Shown here: in pieces, positions 26,778 through 35,422 of the stretch | Numbering within the stretch: position 1 is the stretch's first letter | Layout: the number at the start of each line of letters is the position of its first letter | Source: Nonomuraea rubra | Lineage (GTDB): Bacteria; Actinomycetota; Actinomycetes; Streptosporangiales; Streptosporangiaceae | DNA: 64,000 bases | Assembly: GCF_014207985.1 (NCBI RefSeq) | Contig: NZ_JACHMI010000001.1 | Span: 5,129,001 to 5,193,000 of the forward strand | Direction: 5' to 3' | Translations under genes and position numbers: made by a program | Notes under the pieces: generated by a model | Databases searched by the model: none | Seen by the model: the letters and a program-made list of their open reading frames with translations, nothing else | Told to the model about the DNA's origin: nothing

Positions 26778-27809
26778 ATGATCTGGGGCATGAGGCGACT
26801 GCCGCGCGTCATCACGATCACCGCTCTGGTCGCGACGTTCTCCCTCCCCGCAGCCTGTGGCTCGGGGCAGCAGGAGCCGTCGCCGGCGCGGCCGGCGGCC
26901 GACCGGGTCACGTGGGTGACCGGGTTCGGCGCGTTCGGCCGGGAGGCCTATGTCTACGTCGCGCAGGAGAAGGGCTTCTTCAGGGAGGCCGGGATCGAGG
27001 TCGCCGTGCAGCCCGGCAAGGGCAGCGGCGAGAACCTGGCGGCGGTGCTCGGCGGCCGGGCGCAGTTCTCCGCCGTCGACTTCACGGCCACGCTGATCAG
27101 CGCCGCCGGCGGCAAGGCGGAGGGCGCGGTCACGGTGGCGGCGCTGCACCAGCGCACGCTGGCCGCGCTCATGACGCTGGAGGGCAGCGGGATCAGCGAG
27201 CCGAAGGACCTGGAGGGCAGGACCGTCGCCGACACCGCGTCGTCGGTGATCAGGATGATGTTCCCCAGTTACGCCCGGCTGACCGGGGTGGACGCGTCCA
27301 AGGTGAAGTGGGTCAGCCTGGAGCCGGCCCAGCTCGCCGCGAACCTGGCCTCCGGGCAGGTGGACGCGATCGGCCAGTACGTGGTCGGCCAGCCCACCGT
27401 GCGCAACGCGGCCAAGGGCAAGGAGGTCACGGTCCTGCCGTTCGGTGACGTGATCACCGACCTGTACGGCTCGGCCGTGACCACGTCCAGCGCGGTGGCG
27501 ACCGGCCAGCCTGATCTGGTCAGGCGGTTCACCGGCGCGCTGCTCAAGGGCCTGGCGTACGCGGTGGAGCACCCGCAGGAGGCGGCGCAGATCCTGGTGA
27601 AGAAGCAGCCCGCGCAGAACGCCGAGGTGGCCGCCGCCGAGCTGGCCCTGATGGCCTCCTACGTGCGTCCCGCCGACGGGACGCCGATGGGGACGATGAG
27701 CAGGGAGCGCGTGGAGCGGGCGATCGCCGTGCTGCGCTCGGCCGGCGCGTTCGACGGGGAGCTGACGCCGGAGTCGGTGGTCTCGTTCGACCTGCTGCCC
27801 AAGGGCTGA
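26778..27809 (+). CDS. ABC substrate-binding lipoprotein, NMT1/SsuA family
   Basis: 343 residues from ATG 26778 (AGGG 6 nt upstream); ATG 26790 is an alternative. A lipoprotein signal ends in PAAC. The mature part has the NMT1 pattern (AYVYVAQEKGFFREAGIEVAVQPGKGSGENLAAVLGGRAQFSAVDF). Such proteins carry sulfonates, nitrate, riboflavin or thiamine pyrimidine precursors to the permease. The substrate cannot be fixed from sequence. The permease gene follows after 5 bp. Confidence 0.88.
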   Translation: MIWGMRRLPRVITITALVATFSLPAACGSGQQEPSPARPAADRVTWVTGFGAFGREAYVYVAQEKGFFREAGIEVAVQPGKGSGENLAAVLGGRAQFSAVDFTATLISAAGGKAEGAVTVAALHQRTLAALMTLEGSGISEPKDLEGRTVADTASSVIRMMFPSYARLTGVDASKVKWVSLEPAQLAANLASGQVDAIGQYVVGQPTVRNAAKGKEVTVLPFGDVITDLYGSAVTTSSAVATGQPDLVRRFTGALLKGLAYAVEHPQEAAQILVKKQPAQNAEVAAAELALMASYVRPADGTPMGTMSRERVERAIAVLRSAGAFDGELTPESVVSFDLLPKG

Positions 27810-27814
27810 GGCGG

Positions 27815-28591
27815 GTGGAGCGCGGCCGGGACGCGGTCACCGCGGCGGGCTGGTCAACGCTGGGCGTGGTCGTCGCGGTCGGCGCGTGGGCGCTGGTGGC
27901 GTCCGCGTTCGCGATCCCGGAGATCGTGCTGCCCGCGCCGTCCGACGTGGTGGCGGCGTTCCTGCGGATGCCGGGTTACCTGCTGGAGCAGGCCGTCATC
28001 ACGCTGGGCGAGACGGTGCTCGGGTTCGTGCTGGCGGTGGTGTGCGGGCTGGTGATCGGGATGGCGATCGCGGCGTTCCGGGTGGCGGAGCTGATGTTCT
28101 ATCCGCTGCTGGTGGCGTTCAACGCGGTCCCGAAGGTGGCGCTGGCGCCGCTGCTGGTGGTGTGGATGGGGTTCGGGCAGCAGCCGAAGGTGGTCATGGC
28201 GCTGCTGGTGTGCTTCTTCCCGGTGGTGCTGTCGGTGGCGGGCGGGCTGGCCTCGACGCCGCCGGAGCTGGTGGAGCTGGCCAGGTCGCTGGACACACCG
28301 CGGTGGCAGACGTTCGTGAAGATCCGCTTCCCCGGCGCGTTGCCGCAGGTCTTCGTGGGGTTGAAGGTGGCGATGCCGCTGGCGTCGGTGGGCGCGGTGA
28401 TCGGGGAGTTCAGCGCGGGGGACGCGGGGCTGGGGTTCGTGATCGTGCAGGCGGGCGGGAGCTCGGACACGGCGCTGGCGTTCGCCGCCATCGGCTTGCT
28501 CGCCGTCATGAGCATCGCGTTGTTCTACGCGCTGGTGCTGGTGGAGCGGCTGCTGCTGCCCTGGGTAAGGGAGACCGCCGCCGTCCGCTGA
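27815..28591 (+). CDS. ABC transporter permease, SsuC/TauC type
   Basis: 258 residues from GTG 27815. Six or so membrane helices with the cytoplasmic EAA-type loop (ELVELARSLDTPRWQTFVKIRFPGALPQVFVGLKVAMPLASVGAVIGEF) typical of binding-protein-dependent permeases. It partners the lipoprotein (26778) and the ATPase (25892). Confidence 0.9.
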   Translation: MERGRDAVTAAGWSTLGVVVAVGAWALVASAFAIPEIVLPAPSDVVAAFLRMPGYLLEQAVITLGETVLGFVLAVVCGLVIGMAIAAFRVAELMFYPLLVAFNAVPKVALAPLLVVWMGFGQQPKVVMALLVCFFPVVLSVAGGLASTPPELVELARSLDTPRWQTFVKIRFPGALPQVFVGLKVAMPLASVGAVIGEFSAGDAGLGFVIVQAGGSSDTALAFAAIGLLAVMSIALFYALVLVERLLLPWVRETAAVR

Positions 28592-28649
28592 GCCACCCCA
28601 GAAGCCGCTCACCACGCTAAACGCCGATAAGTTATATCTAATCCCCTAT

Positions 28650-28689
28650 TGACATGACTAATCGCCACGACGAGTATTTTGTCATGTCA
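28650..28689. promoter_or_regulatory. 9-bp inverted repeat around the GntR start codons
   Basis: TGACATGAC (28650-28658) and GTCATGTCA (28681-28689) are perfect complements 22 nt apart. Each arm contains one of the two in-frame ATG starts (28654 and 28684). It may be a GntR operator pair, or an RNA stem that hides the start. Confidence 0.5.
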
Positions 28690-29418
28690 GAACGTGACCT
28701 CTTGCTTCATGTGCAGATCCGCAGGGCGCTGGAGGCACGTATCCGAACCGGCCAGTGGGGGCCGGGAACCCGGATCCCCACCGAGGTCGAGCTCTGCCAG
28801 GAGTTCGAGGTCTCGCGCATCACCGTGCAGCGGGCCCTGCGCGACCTCGCCGACGCCGGGCTCATCGTCCGCTTCCGCAGGCGCGGCAGCTTCGTGGCCC
28901 AGGCCGTCGGACAGCACAACCTGCTGCGGTTCACCGGCCTGCTGATCCAGGGGCCGGAGACGCACGGTGACCACCGGGTCGTCTCGGCGGAGGTGCTGCC
29001 CGCGCGGGCGGCGCGCCTGCGGCTGCCGGGCGTGCCCGACGAGGAGGCCGTCGTCCAGATGGAGCGCCACAAGCTCGGCGCGGACGGCAAGGTGAGCAAC
29101 ACCGAGCTGCACGTGCTGCCCTTCCGGCTCGCCCCCGACCTGCTCGACCAGGACTTAGCGCCCCTGACCAGCCACGCCTACCTGCGCGACCGCGGGGTCG
29201 AGCTGGTACGCGCCCGGCTGTACGTGGAGCCGTACGCGCTCGGCGAGCACGAGGCGGAGCTGTTCGGGCTGCCCGCCGGCACGCCCGTCTTCCGCTGGAC
29301 CCGCGAGACGTGGACCCGCCGCGGCGAGATCGCCGAGCTCCTGGAGGAGATCGTCCCGCCCGGGAACGAGCGCTTCTATGTCGAGACCGACCTGAGCGGC
29401 TCGTCCGACCACCCCTGA
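28654..29418 (+). CDS. GntR-family regulator, HutC/UTRA subfamily
   Basis: 254 residues from ATG 28654, or 244 from ATG 28684. The winged helix LLLHVQIRRALEARIRTGQWGPGTRIPTEVELCQEFEVSRITVQRALRDLADAGLIVRFRRRGSFVAQ is canonical. The C-terminal UTRA domain (AARLRLPGVPDEEAVVQMERHK..., GTPVFRWTRETWTRRGEIAEL) binds a small effector. It precedes, on the same strand, the oxidase-transporter operon and is the natural candidate for its repressor, released by the transported amine or its breakdown product. Confidence 0.9.
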   Translation: MTNRHDEYFVMSERDLLLHVQIRRALEARIRTGQWGPGTRIPTEVELCQEFEVSRITVQRALRDLADAGLIVRFRRRGSFVAQAVGQHNLLRFTGLLIQGPETHGDHRVVSAEVLPARAARLRLPGVPDEEAVVQMERHKLGADGKVSNTELHVLPFRLAPDLLDQDLAPLTSHAYLRDRGVELVRARLYVEPYALGEHEAELFGLPAGTPVFRWTRETWTRRGEIAELLEEIVPPGNERFYVETDLSGSSDHP

Positions 29419-29504
29419 CCCCCGTCCCAACCCCGATCGGACCACCCACCCGTCGCGCCCGCCAGGCGCCACGGTCCCCAGCCATGCCCGAAAAGGAGTG
29501 GAAC

Positions 29505-30623
29505 ATGACCTCTGTCGCCGTCGTCGGCACCGGCGCCGTCGGCTCGATGGCGCTGTGGCGGCTGGCCGGGCGCGGCATCCCGGCCGTCGGCTTCGACGCC
29601 TACGCGCCCGGCCACGACCGCGGCTCCGCCGGTGGCGAGTCGCGGATCTTCCGCACCGCGTACAAGGAGGGCCCGCGGTACGTGCCGCTGCTGCGCGAGG
29701 CCCGCGAGCTGTGGGCCGAGCTGGACCGCGGCGCGGGCCGCCGGCTGCTGACCCCGGTCGGCGGCATCACGGTCGGCCCGCGCGAGCACCCCGCCGTGGC
29801 GGCCGTGCTGGCCGCCGCCCGCGCCCACGACCTGCCGGTCGAGGTGCTGACCGGCAGGCGGGCGGCCGAGCGGGCGCCCGAGTACCCGCTGCGCGACGGC
29901 GAGGTCATGGTGGCCGACCCCGACGCCGGCTACCTGCGGCCCGAGCCCGCCGTGGTCGCCGCCGCTGCCGCCGCCGAACAGGCCGGCGCCCGCATCCTCC
30001 GCTACACCCCCGTCAAGGAGGTACGCCAGGACACCACCGGCGTGACCGTCGTGACGGAGGACGGCGGCGAGCACCGCTTCACCCACGCCGTCCTGGCCCC
30101 CGGGCCCTGGGCGCGCCGGCTGCTGCCGGACCTGCCCATCGCCGCCAGGGCCATCACCTCCACCTGGTTCCCGCGCCGCTACGAGACCCTGTTCGACCCC
30201 GGGCGCTGCCCGATCGCCATCCGCGTCGGCGAGCCCGCCTACTCCTGCTTCCCCTCCATGGACGGCGCCGGCGTCAAGGTCAACCTGCACGTCCCGTGGC
30301 GGGACCTCGACTCGCCCGACGCGCTGGAACGCTCCGCCCCGCCCGCGTACGTCAGGCAGGTCGCCGCCGCCGTCGCCGCCACCCTGCCAGGGCTGCGGCC
30401 CGACCCGATCCGCGTGGCCACCTTCGCCGACGCCTTCACCCCGGACGGCCACGGCCTGCTCGGCACGCGGGGCCGTACCGTGATCGCCGCCGCGTTCAGC
30501 GGGCACGGCTTCAAGCTGGCCCCCGTCTTCGGCGACATCGTCGCCGACCTGGTCGAGACCGGCACCACCACGCGCGACATCGACCACCTCGCCCCGAATC
30601 GCCCCCTTCGGAGGTCGCCATGA
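29505..30623 (+). CDS. FAD-dependent amine oxidase, sarcosine oxidase/N-methyltryptophan oxidase-like
   Basis: 372 residues from ATG 29505, with AAGGAG 6 nt upstream. The N-terminus VAVVGTGAVGSMALWRLAGRG binds FAD. GGESRIFRTAYKEGP and the C-terminal AAFSGHGFKLAPVFGDIVADL match monomeric sarcosine oxidase/SolA. In those enzymes a Cys shortly before TPDxHF links FAD covalently. Here the corresponding stretch is VATFADAFTPDGHGLLG with no Cys, so FAD should be held non-covalently. It probably oxidises an N-alkyl amino acid or amine brought in by the adjacent transporter. Its stop overlaps the next start (ATGA). Confidence 0.87.
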   Translation: MTSVAVVGTGAVGSMALWRLAGRGIPAVGFDAYAPGHDRGSAGGESRIFRTAYKEGPRYVPLLREARELWAELDRGAGRRLLTPVGGITVGPREHPAVAAVLAAARAHDLPVEVLTGRRAAERAPEYPLRDGEVMVADPDAGYLRPEPAVVAAAAAAEQAGARILRYTPVKEVRQDTTGVTVVTEDGGEHRFTHAVLAPGPWARRLLPDLPIAARAITSTWFPRRYETLFDPGRCPIAIRVGEPAYSCFPSMDGAGVKVNLHVPWRDLDSPDALERSAPPAYVRQVAAAVAATLPGLRPDPIRVATFADAFTPDGHGLLGTRGRTVIAAAFSGHGFKLAPVFGDIVADLVETGTTTRDIDHLAPNRPLRRSP

Positions 30624-31666
30624 ACCCCAGACCGCTCTGGCTCGCCATCGCAGCCCTGGCCCTCGCCTCCTGCGGCGCCCCCACCCCGTCGGCCGCGCCG
30701 GACACGCTGGTCATCGCCGGGTACGGCGGCTCGTACGAGGAAGCGTTCAAGCAGTCGGTCATCCCTGACTTCGAGCGGACCTGCTCCTGCAAGGTCACCT
30801 ACATCGCCGGCAGCTCCACCGACACCGTCGCCAAGCTCAAGGCGCAGCAGGCCGCCCCGCAGATCGACGTCGCCCTCATCGACGACGGCGTGCAGAACCA
30901 GGCCGTCGAGGCCGGCCTGCTCGCCCCGCTCGACCCCAAGATCGTCACGAACCTGGGCGACGTCATCGACCTGGCCCGCCTGCCCGGCGACGTCGGCGTC
31001 GGCTTCTCGCTCAACGCCACCGGCATCGCCTACAACACCGACTACTACGCCAAGAACGGCCTGCCCGCCCCCACCAAGCTCGCCGACCTGGCCAAGGCCG
31101 AGCTCAAGGGCAAGCTCGTGATGCCGTCCATCACGCAGACGTACGGGCTGGGCGCGCTGCTCATCGCGGCCAAGGTCGGCGGCGGCTCCGAGCAGCACAT
31201 CGACCCCGGCTTCGCGGGCGTCAAGCAGATCGCCGCGAACGCCGTCACGTTCGACACCACCGCGGACGTGTCCAACTACTTCCTGCAAGGGCAGGCCGTG
31301 GCCAGCGTCTGGGGCAACTCCCGGGTGCAGATGCTCGCCAAGAAGGGCTTCCCGATCGAGTTCGTCTATCCCGAGGAGGGAGCCCTGCCGCTGATCGCCA
31401 CCGTCAACGTGGTGAACAAGGCGCCGCACCCCGGCCTGGCCCAGCGGTTCGTCAACGCGCTGCTGGAGCCGTCGGCCCAGCAGGCCATGGCCGAGTCCAA
31501 CTACAACGGCCCGACCGTCAAGGGCGTCCAGCTCGCCCCCGACCTGGCGGCCAAGGTCGTCGGCCAGGAACGGGCCGCCGAGCTGCGCAAACTCGACTGG
31601 GCAGCGATCAACAAGAGCCGTTCCGCCTGGACGGACCGCTGGAACAAGGAGATTGAGACCTCATGA
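30620..31666 (+). CDS. ABC substrate-binding lipoprotein 1, PotD/spermidine-putrescine family
   Basis: 348 residues from ATG 30620, overlapping the oxidase stop by 4 bp. Lipobox LASC (Cys18). The mature part (TLVIAGYGGSYEEAFKQSVIPDFE, QIDVALIDDGVQNQAVEAGLLAPLD, GDVGVGFSLNATGIAYNTDYY) is a class of extracellular solute-binding protein for polyamines or related cations. It is very similar to the next gene, even at DNA level around the YIAGSSTDTVAKLKAQ segment. Confidence 0.9.
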   Translation: MNPRPLWLAIAALALASCGAPTPSAAPDTLVIAGYGGSYEEAFKQSVIPDFERTCSCKVTYIAGSSTDTVAKLKAQQAAPQIDVALIDDGVQNQAVEAGLLAPLDPKIVTNLGDVIDLARLPGDVGVGFSLNATGIAYNTDYYAKNGLPAPTKLADLAKAELKGKLVMPSITQTYGLGALLIAAKVGGGSEQHIDPGFAGVKQIAANAVTFDTTADVSNYFLQGQAVASVWGNSRVQMLAKKGFPIEFVYPEEGALPLIATVNVVNKAPHPGLAQRFVNALLEPSAQQAMAESNYNGPTVKGVQLAPDLAAKVVGQERAAELRKLDWAAINKSRSAWTDRWNKEIETS

Positions 31667-32694
31667 CAAGGCTGCTCGCCGCGGCGCTGGCCCTCATCGG
31701 GCTCACGGCCTGCGCCCCGCCCAGCCCCACCGCGTCGGCGGGCAAGCTCGTGGTGGCCGGGTACGGCGGCTCGTACCAGGAGGCCTTCGAGCAGGCCGTG
31801 CTGCCCGGCTTCGAGAAGGAGTGCGGCTGCCAGGTCACCTACATCGCCGGCAGCTCCACCGACACCGTCGCCAAGCTCAAGGCGCAGAAGGCCGCGCCGC
31901 AGATCGACGTCGCGCTCATCGACGACGGGCCGCAGGCGCAGGCCGCCGCGGCCGGGCTGCTGGCCGGGCTCGACCCCGCCGCCGTCACCCGGCTGGCCAA
32001 GGTGGAGAAGGTCGCCCGGCTGCCCGGGGACGTCGGCGTCGGGTTCGCGATGACCGCGACCGGGCTGGCGTACAACAGCAAGTGGTACGCCGACAACGGG
32101 CTGCCCGCCCCCAGGAAGCTGTCCGACCTGGCCGACCCCAAGCTCAAGGGCAAGGTGGTGCTGCCGTCGATCAGCAACACCTACGGCGTGGGCGCGCTCA
32201 TGCTGGCCGCCCGCGAGGGCGACGGCACGGTCGAGTCGGGCTTCGCGGGCATCAAGAAGGTCGCCGCGAACGCCTTCACCTTCGACACCACGGCCGACGT
32301 GTCCAACTACTTCCTGCAGGGGCAGGCGGTCGCCTCCGTGTGGGGCGGGTCGCGGGTGGAGACGCTCGCCGACAAGAACTTCCCGATCAAGTTCGCCTAC
32401 CCGGAGGAGGGCGCCATCCCGCTGCTCGCCACCGCGAACGTCGTCAAGGGCGCACCCCACCCCGACCTGGCGCAGAAGTTCGTCAACGCCCTGCTGGAGC
32501 CCGCCATCCAGCGGAAACTCGCCGCCGAGGGGTACGACGGGCCCACCGTCACCGACGCCACCCTCGACGCCGCGCTCGCCGCGCGGGTCGTCGGCCCCGA
32601 GCAGGCGGCCGGCATGACGCCGCTGGACTGGAAGGACGTCAACGGCAACCGCGCCGCCTGGACCGACCGCTGGACGAAGGAGGTCGAACAGTGA
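31663..32694 (+). CDS. ABC substrate-binding lipoprotein 2, tandem paralogue of the previous gene
   Basis: 343 residues from ATG 31663, again a 4-bp ATGA overlap. Lipobox LTAC (Cys17). It shares the whole domain plan with protein 1, including the paired cysteines (CGCQVTYIAG) and TFDTTADVSNYFLQGQAVASVWG. The two copies arose by tandem duplication. Having two binding proteins for one permease pair suggests two related ligands or different affinities. Confidence 0.9.
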   Translation: MTRLLAAALALIGLTACAPPSPTASAGKLVVAGYGGSYQEAFEQAVLPGFEKECGCQVTYIAGSSTDTVAKLKAQKAAPQIDVALIDDGPQAQAAAAGLLAGLDPAAVTRLAKVEKVARLPGDVGVGFAMTATGLAYNSKWYADNGLPAPRKLSDLADPKLKGKVVLPSISNTYGVGALMLAAREGDGTVESGFAGIKKVAANAFTFDTTADVSNYFLQGQAVASVWGGSRVETLADKNFPIKFAYPEEGAIPLLATANVVKGAPHPDLAQKFVNALLEPAIQRKLAAEGYDGPTVTDATLDAALAARVVGPEQAAGMTPLDWKDVNGNRAAWTDRWTKEVEQ

Positions 32695-33779
32695 CCAGCA
32701 CGACGGAGGCCCCCGCCGAGACGGAGGTGCGGCGCGGGCGGCTGCGCCTGAGCGGCGTGCGCAAGGTGCTGGGCGGCAAGGAGGTCGTCTCCGCCGTGGA
32801 CCTGGAGACCGAGCCGGGCGAGTTCCTCACCCTGCTCGGCCCGTCCGGCTGCGGCAAGACGACCACCCTGAACATGATCGCCGGACACCTGGCCGCCGAC
32901 GGCGGGCTCATCGAGGTGGACGGCCGCGACATCACCGCCGTCCCCCCGCACCGCCGCTCCATGGGCATGGTCTTCCAGTCCTACGCCCTGTTCCCGCACC
33001 TGACGATCGCCGACAACGTGGCCTTCGGGCTGCGCATGCGCAAGGTCGGCGCCGCCGAGCGCAGACGCCGGGTCGCCGACATGCTGGAGCTCGTCGGCCT
33101 CGACGGCCTGGCCGGGCGGCACCCGCGCCAGCTCTCCGGCGGCCAGCAGCAGCGCGCCGCCCTGGCCAGAGCCCTGGTCGTCCAGCCCGACCTGCTGCTG
33201 CTCGACGAGCCGTTCTCCAACCTCGACGCCCAGCTCCGCGTACGGCTGCGCGACGAGGTCGCCGCGCTGCAGCGCCGCATCGGCACCACCGCCATCCTCG
33301 TCACCCACGACCAGGAGGAGGCGCTGGCCGTCTCCGACCGGATCGCCGTCATGGCCGACGGCGTCATCCACCAGCTCGACCGGCCCCAGGAGATCTACCT
33401 GCGGCCCGCCACCGACTTCGTGGCCCAGTTCATCGGCGAGGTCAACGCCTTCGACGGCACCGCGCTCGGCGGCGGCGCATGCGAGGTCGCCGGCCAGACC
33501 GTGACCGCCACCCCCGTCGGCGAGCCGCCCGCCCAGGGCGCCGCCGTGCGCGTGTACGTGCGGCCGGAGGTCGTCAGGATCGGGCAGGACGGGCAGGAGG
33601 GGCTGCGCGGCACCGTCCGCGGGACCCGCTTCCTCGGCTCGCGCATCCGCTGCGTGGTCGCCACCCCGGCCGGCGAGGTGACGGCGGCGCTGCCGTACGA
33701 CGCGCGGGTGCCGCATGAGGGGGAGGAGGTGACCTGCTCATGGCGGCCGTCGGACGCCTCGCTGGCGGCGCGCGGCTGA
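32691..33779 (+). CDS. ABC transporter ATPase, PotA-like
   Basis: 362 residues from GTG 32691 with AAGGAGG upstream and a 4-bp overlap with the binding protein. Walker A GPSGCGKT, signature LSGGQQQR, Walker B LLLLDEP, H-loop THDQEEAL. The C-terminal 110 residues form a TOBE regulatory domain (AAVRVYVRPEVVRIGQDG). It powers import by the two permeases downstream. Confidence 0.92.
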   Translation: MTSTTEAPAETEVRRGRLRLSGVRKVLGGKEVVSAVDLETEPGEFLTLLGPSGCGKTTTLNMIAGHLAADGGLIEVDGRDITAVPPHRRSMGMVFQSYALFPHLTIADNVAFGLRMRKVGAAERRRRVADMLELVGLDGLAGRHPRQLSGGQQQRAALARALVVQPDLLLLDEPFSNLDAQLRVRLRDEVAALQRRIGTTAILVTHDQEEALAVSDRIAVMADGVIHQLDRPQEIYLRPATDFVAQFIGEVNAFDGTALGGGACEVAGQTVTATPVGEPPAQGAAVRVYVRPEVVRIGQDGQEGLRGTVRGTRFLGSRIRCVVATPAGEVTAALPYDARVPHEGEEVTCSWRPSDASLAARG

Positions 33780-34615
33780 GCCGCCCGCGCTGGCGCACCG
33801 GCCTGCTGCTCGCGCTGCCGGCCATCCTCATCTTCGCGCTGCTGTTCGTGGCGCCGCTGTTCACGCTGGTGGCCAACAGCTTCAGGACGCAGACCGGCGC
33901 GTTCACGCTCGGCAACTACGCGCGCTTCCTCGGCGACCCCTTCTACCGGGACGTGTTGTGGAACACGCTCAAGGTCGCCGCCCTCACCACCGCCGGCTGC
34001 CTGCTCGTCGGCTACCCGTTCGCGCTCTACCTGCGCGGCCGGTCCGCGCGGGTGCGCAACTGGCTGGCGCTGCTCCTGCTGTCGCCGCTGCTCATCAGCA
34101 TGGTCATCCGCGCGTACGGCTGGCTGGTCGTGCTCGGCCCCAACGGGCCCGTCGCCGCCGTCATCCAGTGGCTCGGGCTCACGCCGCCGCAGCTGCTCTA
34201 CAACGACACCGCCGTGCTGATCGGCATGGTGCACGTCATGCTGGCGTACATGGTGCTGCCGCTGATGGGCAGCCTGGACCGGATCGACCCGACGCTCGTG
34301 CCGGCCGCCAAGGGGCTCGGCGCGCCCGGCTGGACCTGCTTCTGGCGGATCACGCTGCCGCTGTCCGCACCCGGCATGCTCGCGGGGGCGATGATCGTGT
34401 TCAGCCTGACCGCCTCCAGCTTCGTCACGCCGGCGATCCTGGGCGGGCCGAAGGTGAAGCTCATGCCGTACTTCGTCTACACGCAGGCCACCACCACGCT
34501 CGACTGGCCGTACGCGGCCGCGATCGGGTTCGTGCTCGTGGTCGTCACCACCGGGCTGCTGCTCGGCTACTCGCGGCTGCTGCGGCGGGGCAACGGGCAG
34601 GTGGTGTTCGGATGA
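33740..34615 (+). CDS. ABC permease, PotB-like
   Basis: 291 residues from ATG 33740, overlapping the ATPase gene by 40 bp. About six membrane helices, the first TGLLLALPAILIFALLFVAPLFTLVANSF. The loop LVPAAKGLGAPGWTCFWRITLPLSAPGMLAGAMIVF is the EAA motif that contacts the ATPase. It pairs with the next permease. Confidence 0.9.
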   Translation: MAAVGRLAGGARLSRPRWRTGLLLALPAILIFALLFVAPLFTLVANSFRTQTGAFTLGNYARFLGDPFYRDVLWNTLKVAALTTAGCLLVGYPFALYLRGRSARVRNWLALLLLSPLLISMVIRAYGWLVVLGPNGPVAAVIQWLGLTPPQLLYNDTAVLIGMVHVMLAYMVLPLMGSLDRIDPTLVPAAKGLGAPGWTCFWRITLPLSAPGMLAGAMIVFSLTASSFVTPAILGGPKVKLMPYFVYTQATTTLDWPYAAAIGFVLVVVTTGLLLGYSRLLRRGNGQVVFG

Positions 34616-35421
34616 CGCGGCTGTTCCGGGTGCTCGGCGCGGCGTTCGCGGCGCTGGTCGGGCTGTTCCTCATCGCGCCTGTCGCGGTCACCGTCGCCTC
34701 CTCGCTGACCGCCACCTCGTACGTGACGTTCCCGCCGCAGGGCATCACGCTGCGCTGGTACGCCGAGGTGTTCCAGAAGCCGGAGTTCCTGTCGTCGTTC
34801 GCGCTCAGCGCCGGGGTGGCGCTGGCCGCGGCGGCCGTCTCCGCCGTGGTCGGGCTGGCCGGCGGGCTGGCTATCCACCGCTACCGCTTCCCCGGCCGGG
34901 CCGCGCTGGAAGCGGTGCTGTCCAGCGCGTTCGCGGTGCCCACGATCGTGCTCGGCATCGGGCTGCTGCAGTGGTTCGCGCAGATGGGGCTGGCCTCCAG
35001 CCCGTTCACGCTGCTGCTGGCCCACCTCGTGCTGACCGTCCCGTACGCGGTGCGGCTCGTCCTGGCCGGGCTGGCGGGGCTGGACCGGTCGGCGGAGAAG
35101 GCCGCCGCAGGGCTGGGCGCCCCGCCGTTCCTGGTGTTCTGGCACGTCACGCTGCCGGCCGTGCGCGGGGCGCTGATCGGGGGCGCGTTCTTCGCCTTCA
35201 TCACCTCCTTCGACGACCTGACGGTCGCGCTGTTCGTGGTCACCACCGACCTGCAGACGCTGCCCGTACGGATCTTCAACTACATGCAGTACGACTACGA
35301 CCCGACCGTCACCGCCATCGGCACCCTCATGGTGCTGTTCGCCGTGGTCGCCGTCGTCGTCATCGAACGTTTCGTCGGCGTCGCCAAGCTGTTCGGCGCC
35401 GACACCCAGGAAAGGAGCTAG
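34612..35421 (+). CDS. ABC permease, PotC-like
   Basis: 269 residues from ATG 34612, with ATGA overlap to PotB. Six helices and the EAA loop (SAEKAAAGLGAPPFLVFWHVTLPAVRGALIGGAFFAFITSFDDL), with the FDDL that marks PotC-type permeases. It completes the importer. Confidence 0.9.
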   Translation: MTRLFRVLGAAFAALVGLFLIAPVAVTVASSLTATSYVTFPPQGITLRWYAEVFQKPEFLSSFALSAGVALAAAAVSAVVGLAGGLAIHRYRFPGRAALEAVLSSAFAVPTIVLGIGLLQWFAQMGLASSPFTLLLAHLVLTVPYAVRLVLAGLAGLDRSAEKAAAGLGAPPFLVFWHVTLPAVRGALIGGAFFAFITSFDDLTVALFVVTTDLQTLPVRIFNYMQYDYDPTVTAIGTLMVLFAVVAVVVIERFVGVAKLFGADTQERS

Positions 35422-35422
35422 C

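Noticed and set aside
25797..27572. Minus-strand frame of 591 codons across the ABC region
   Set aside because: It overlaps three well-defined ABC genes and has no family features.
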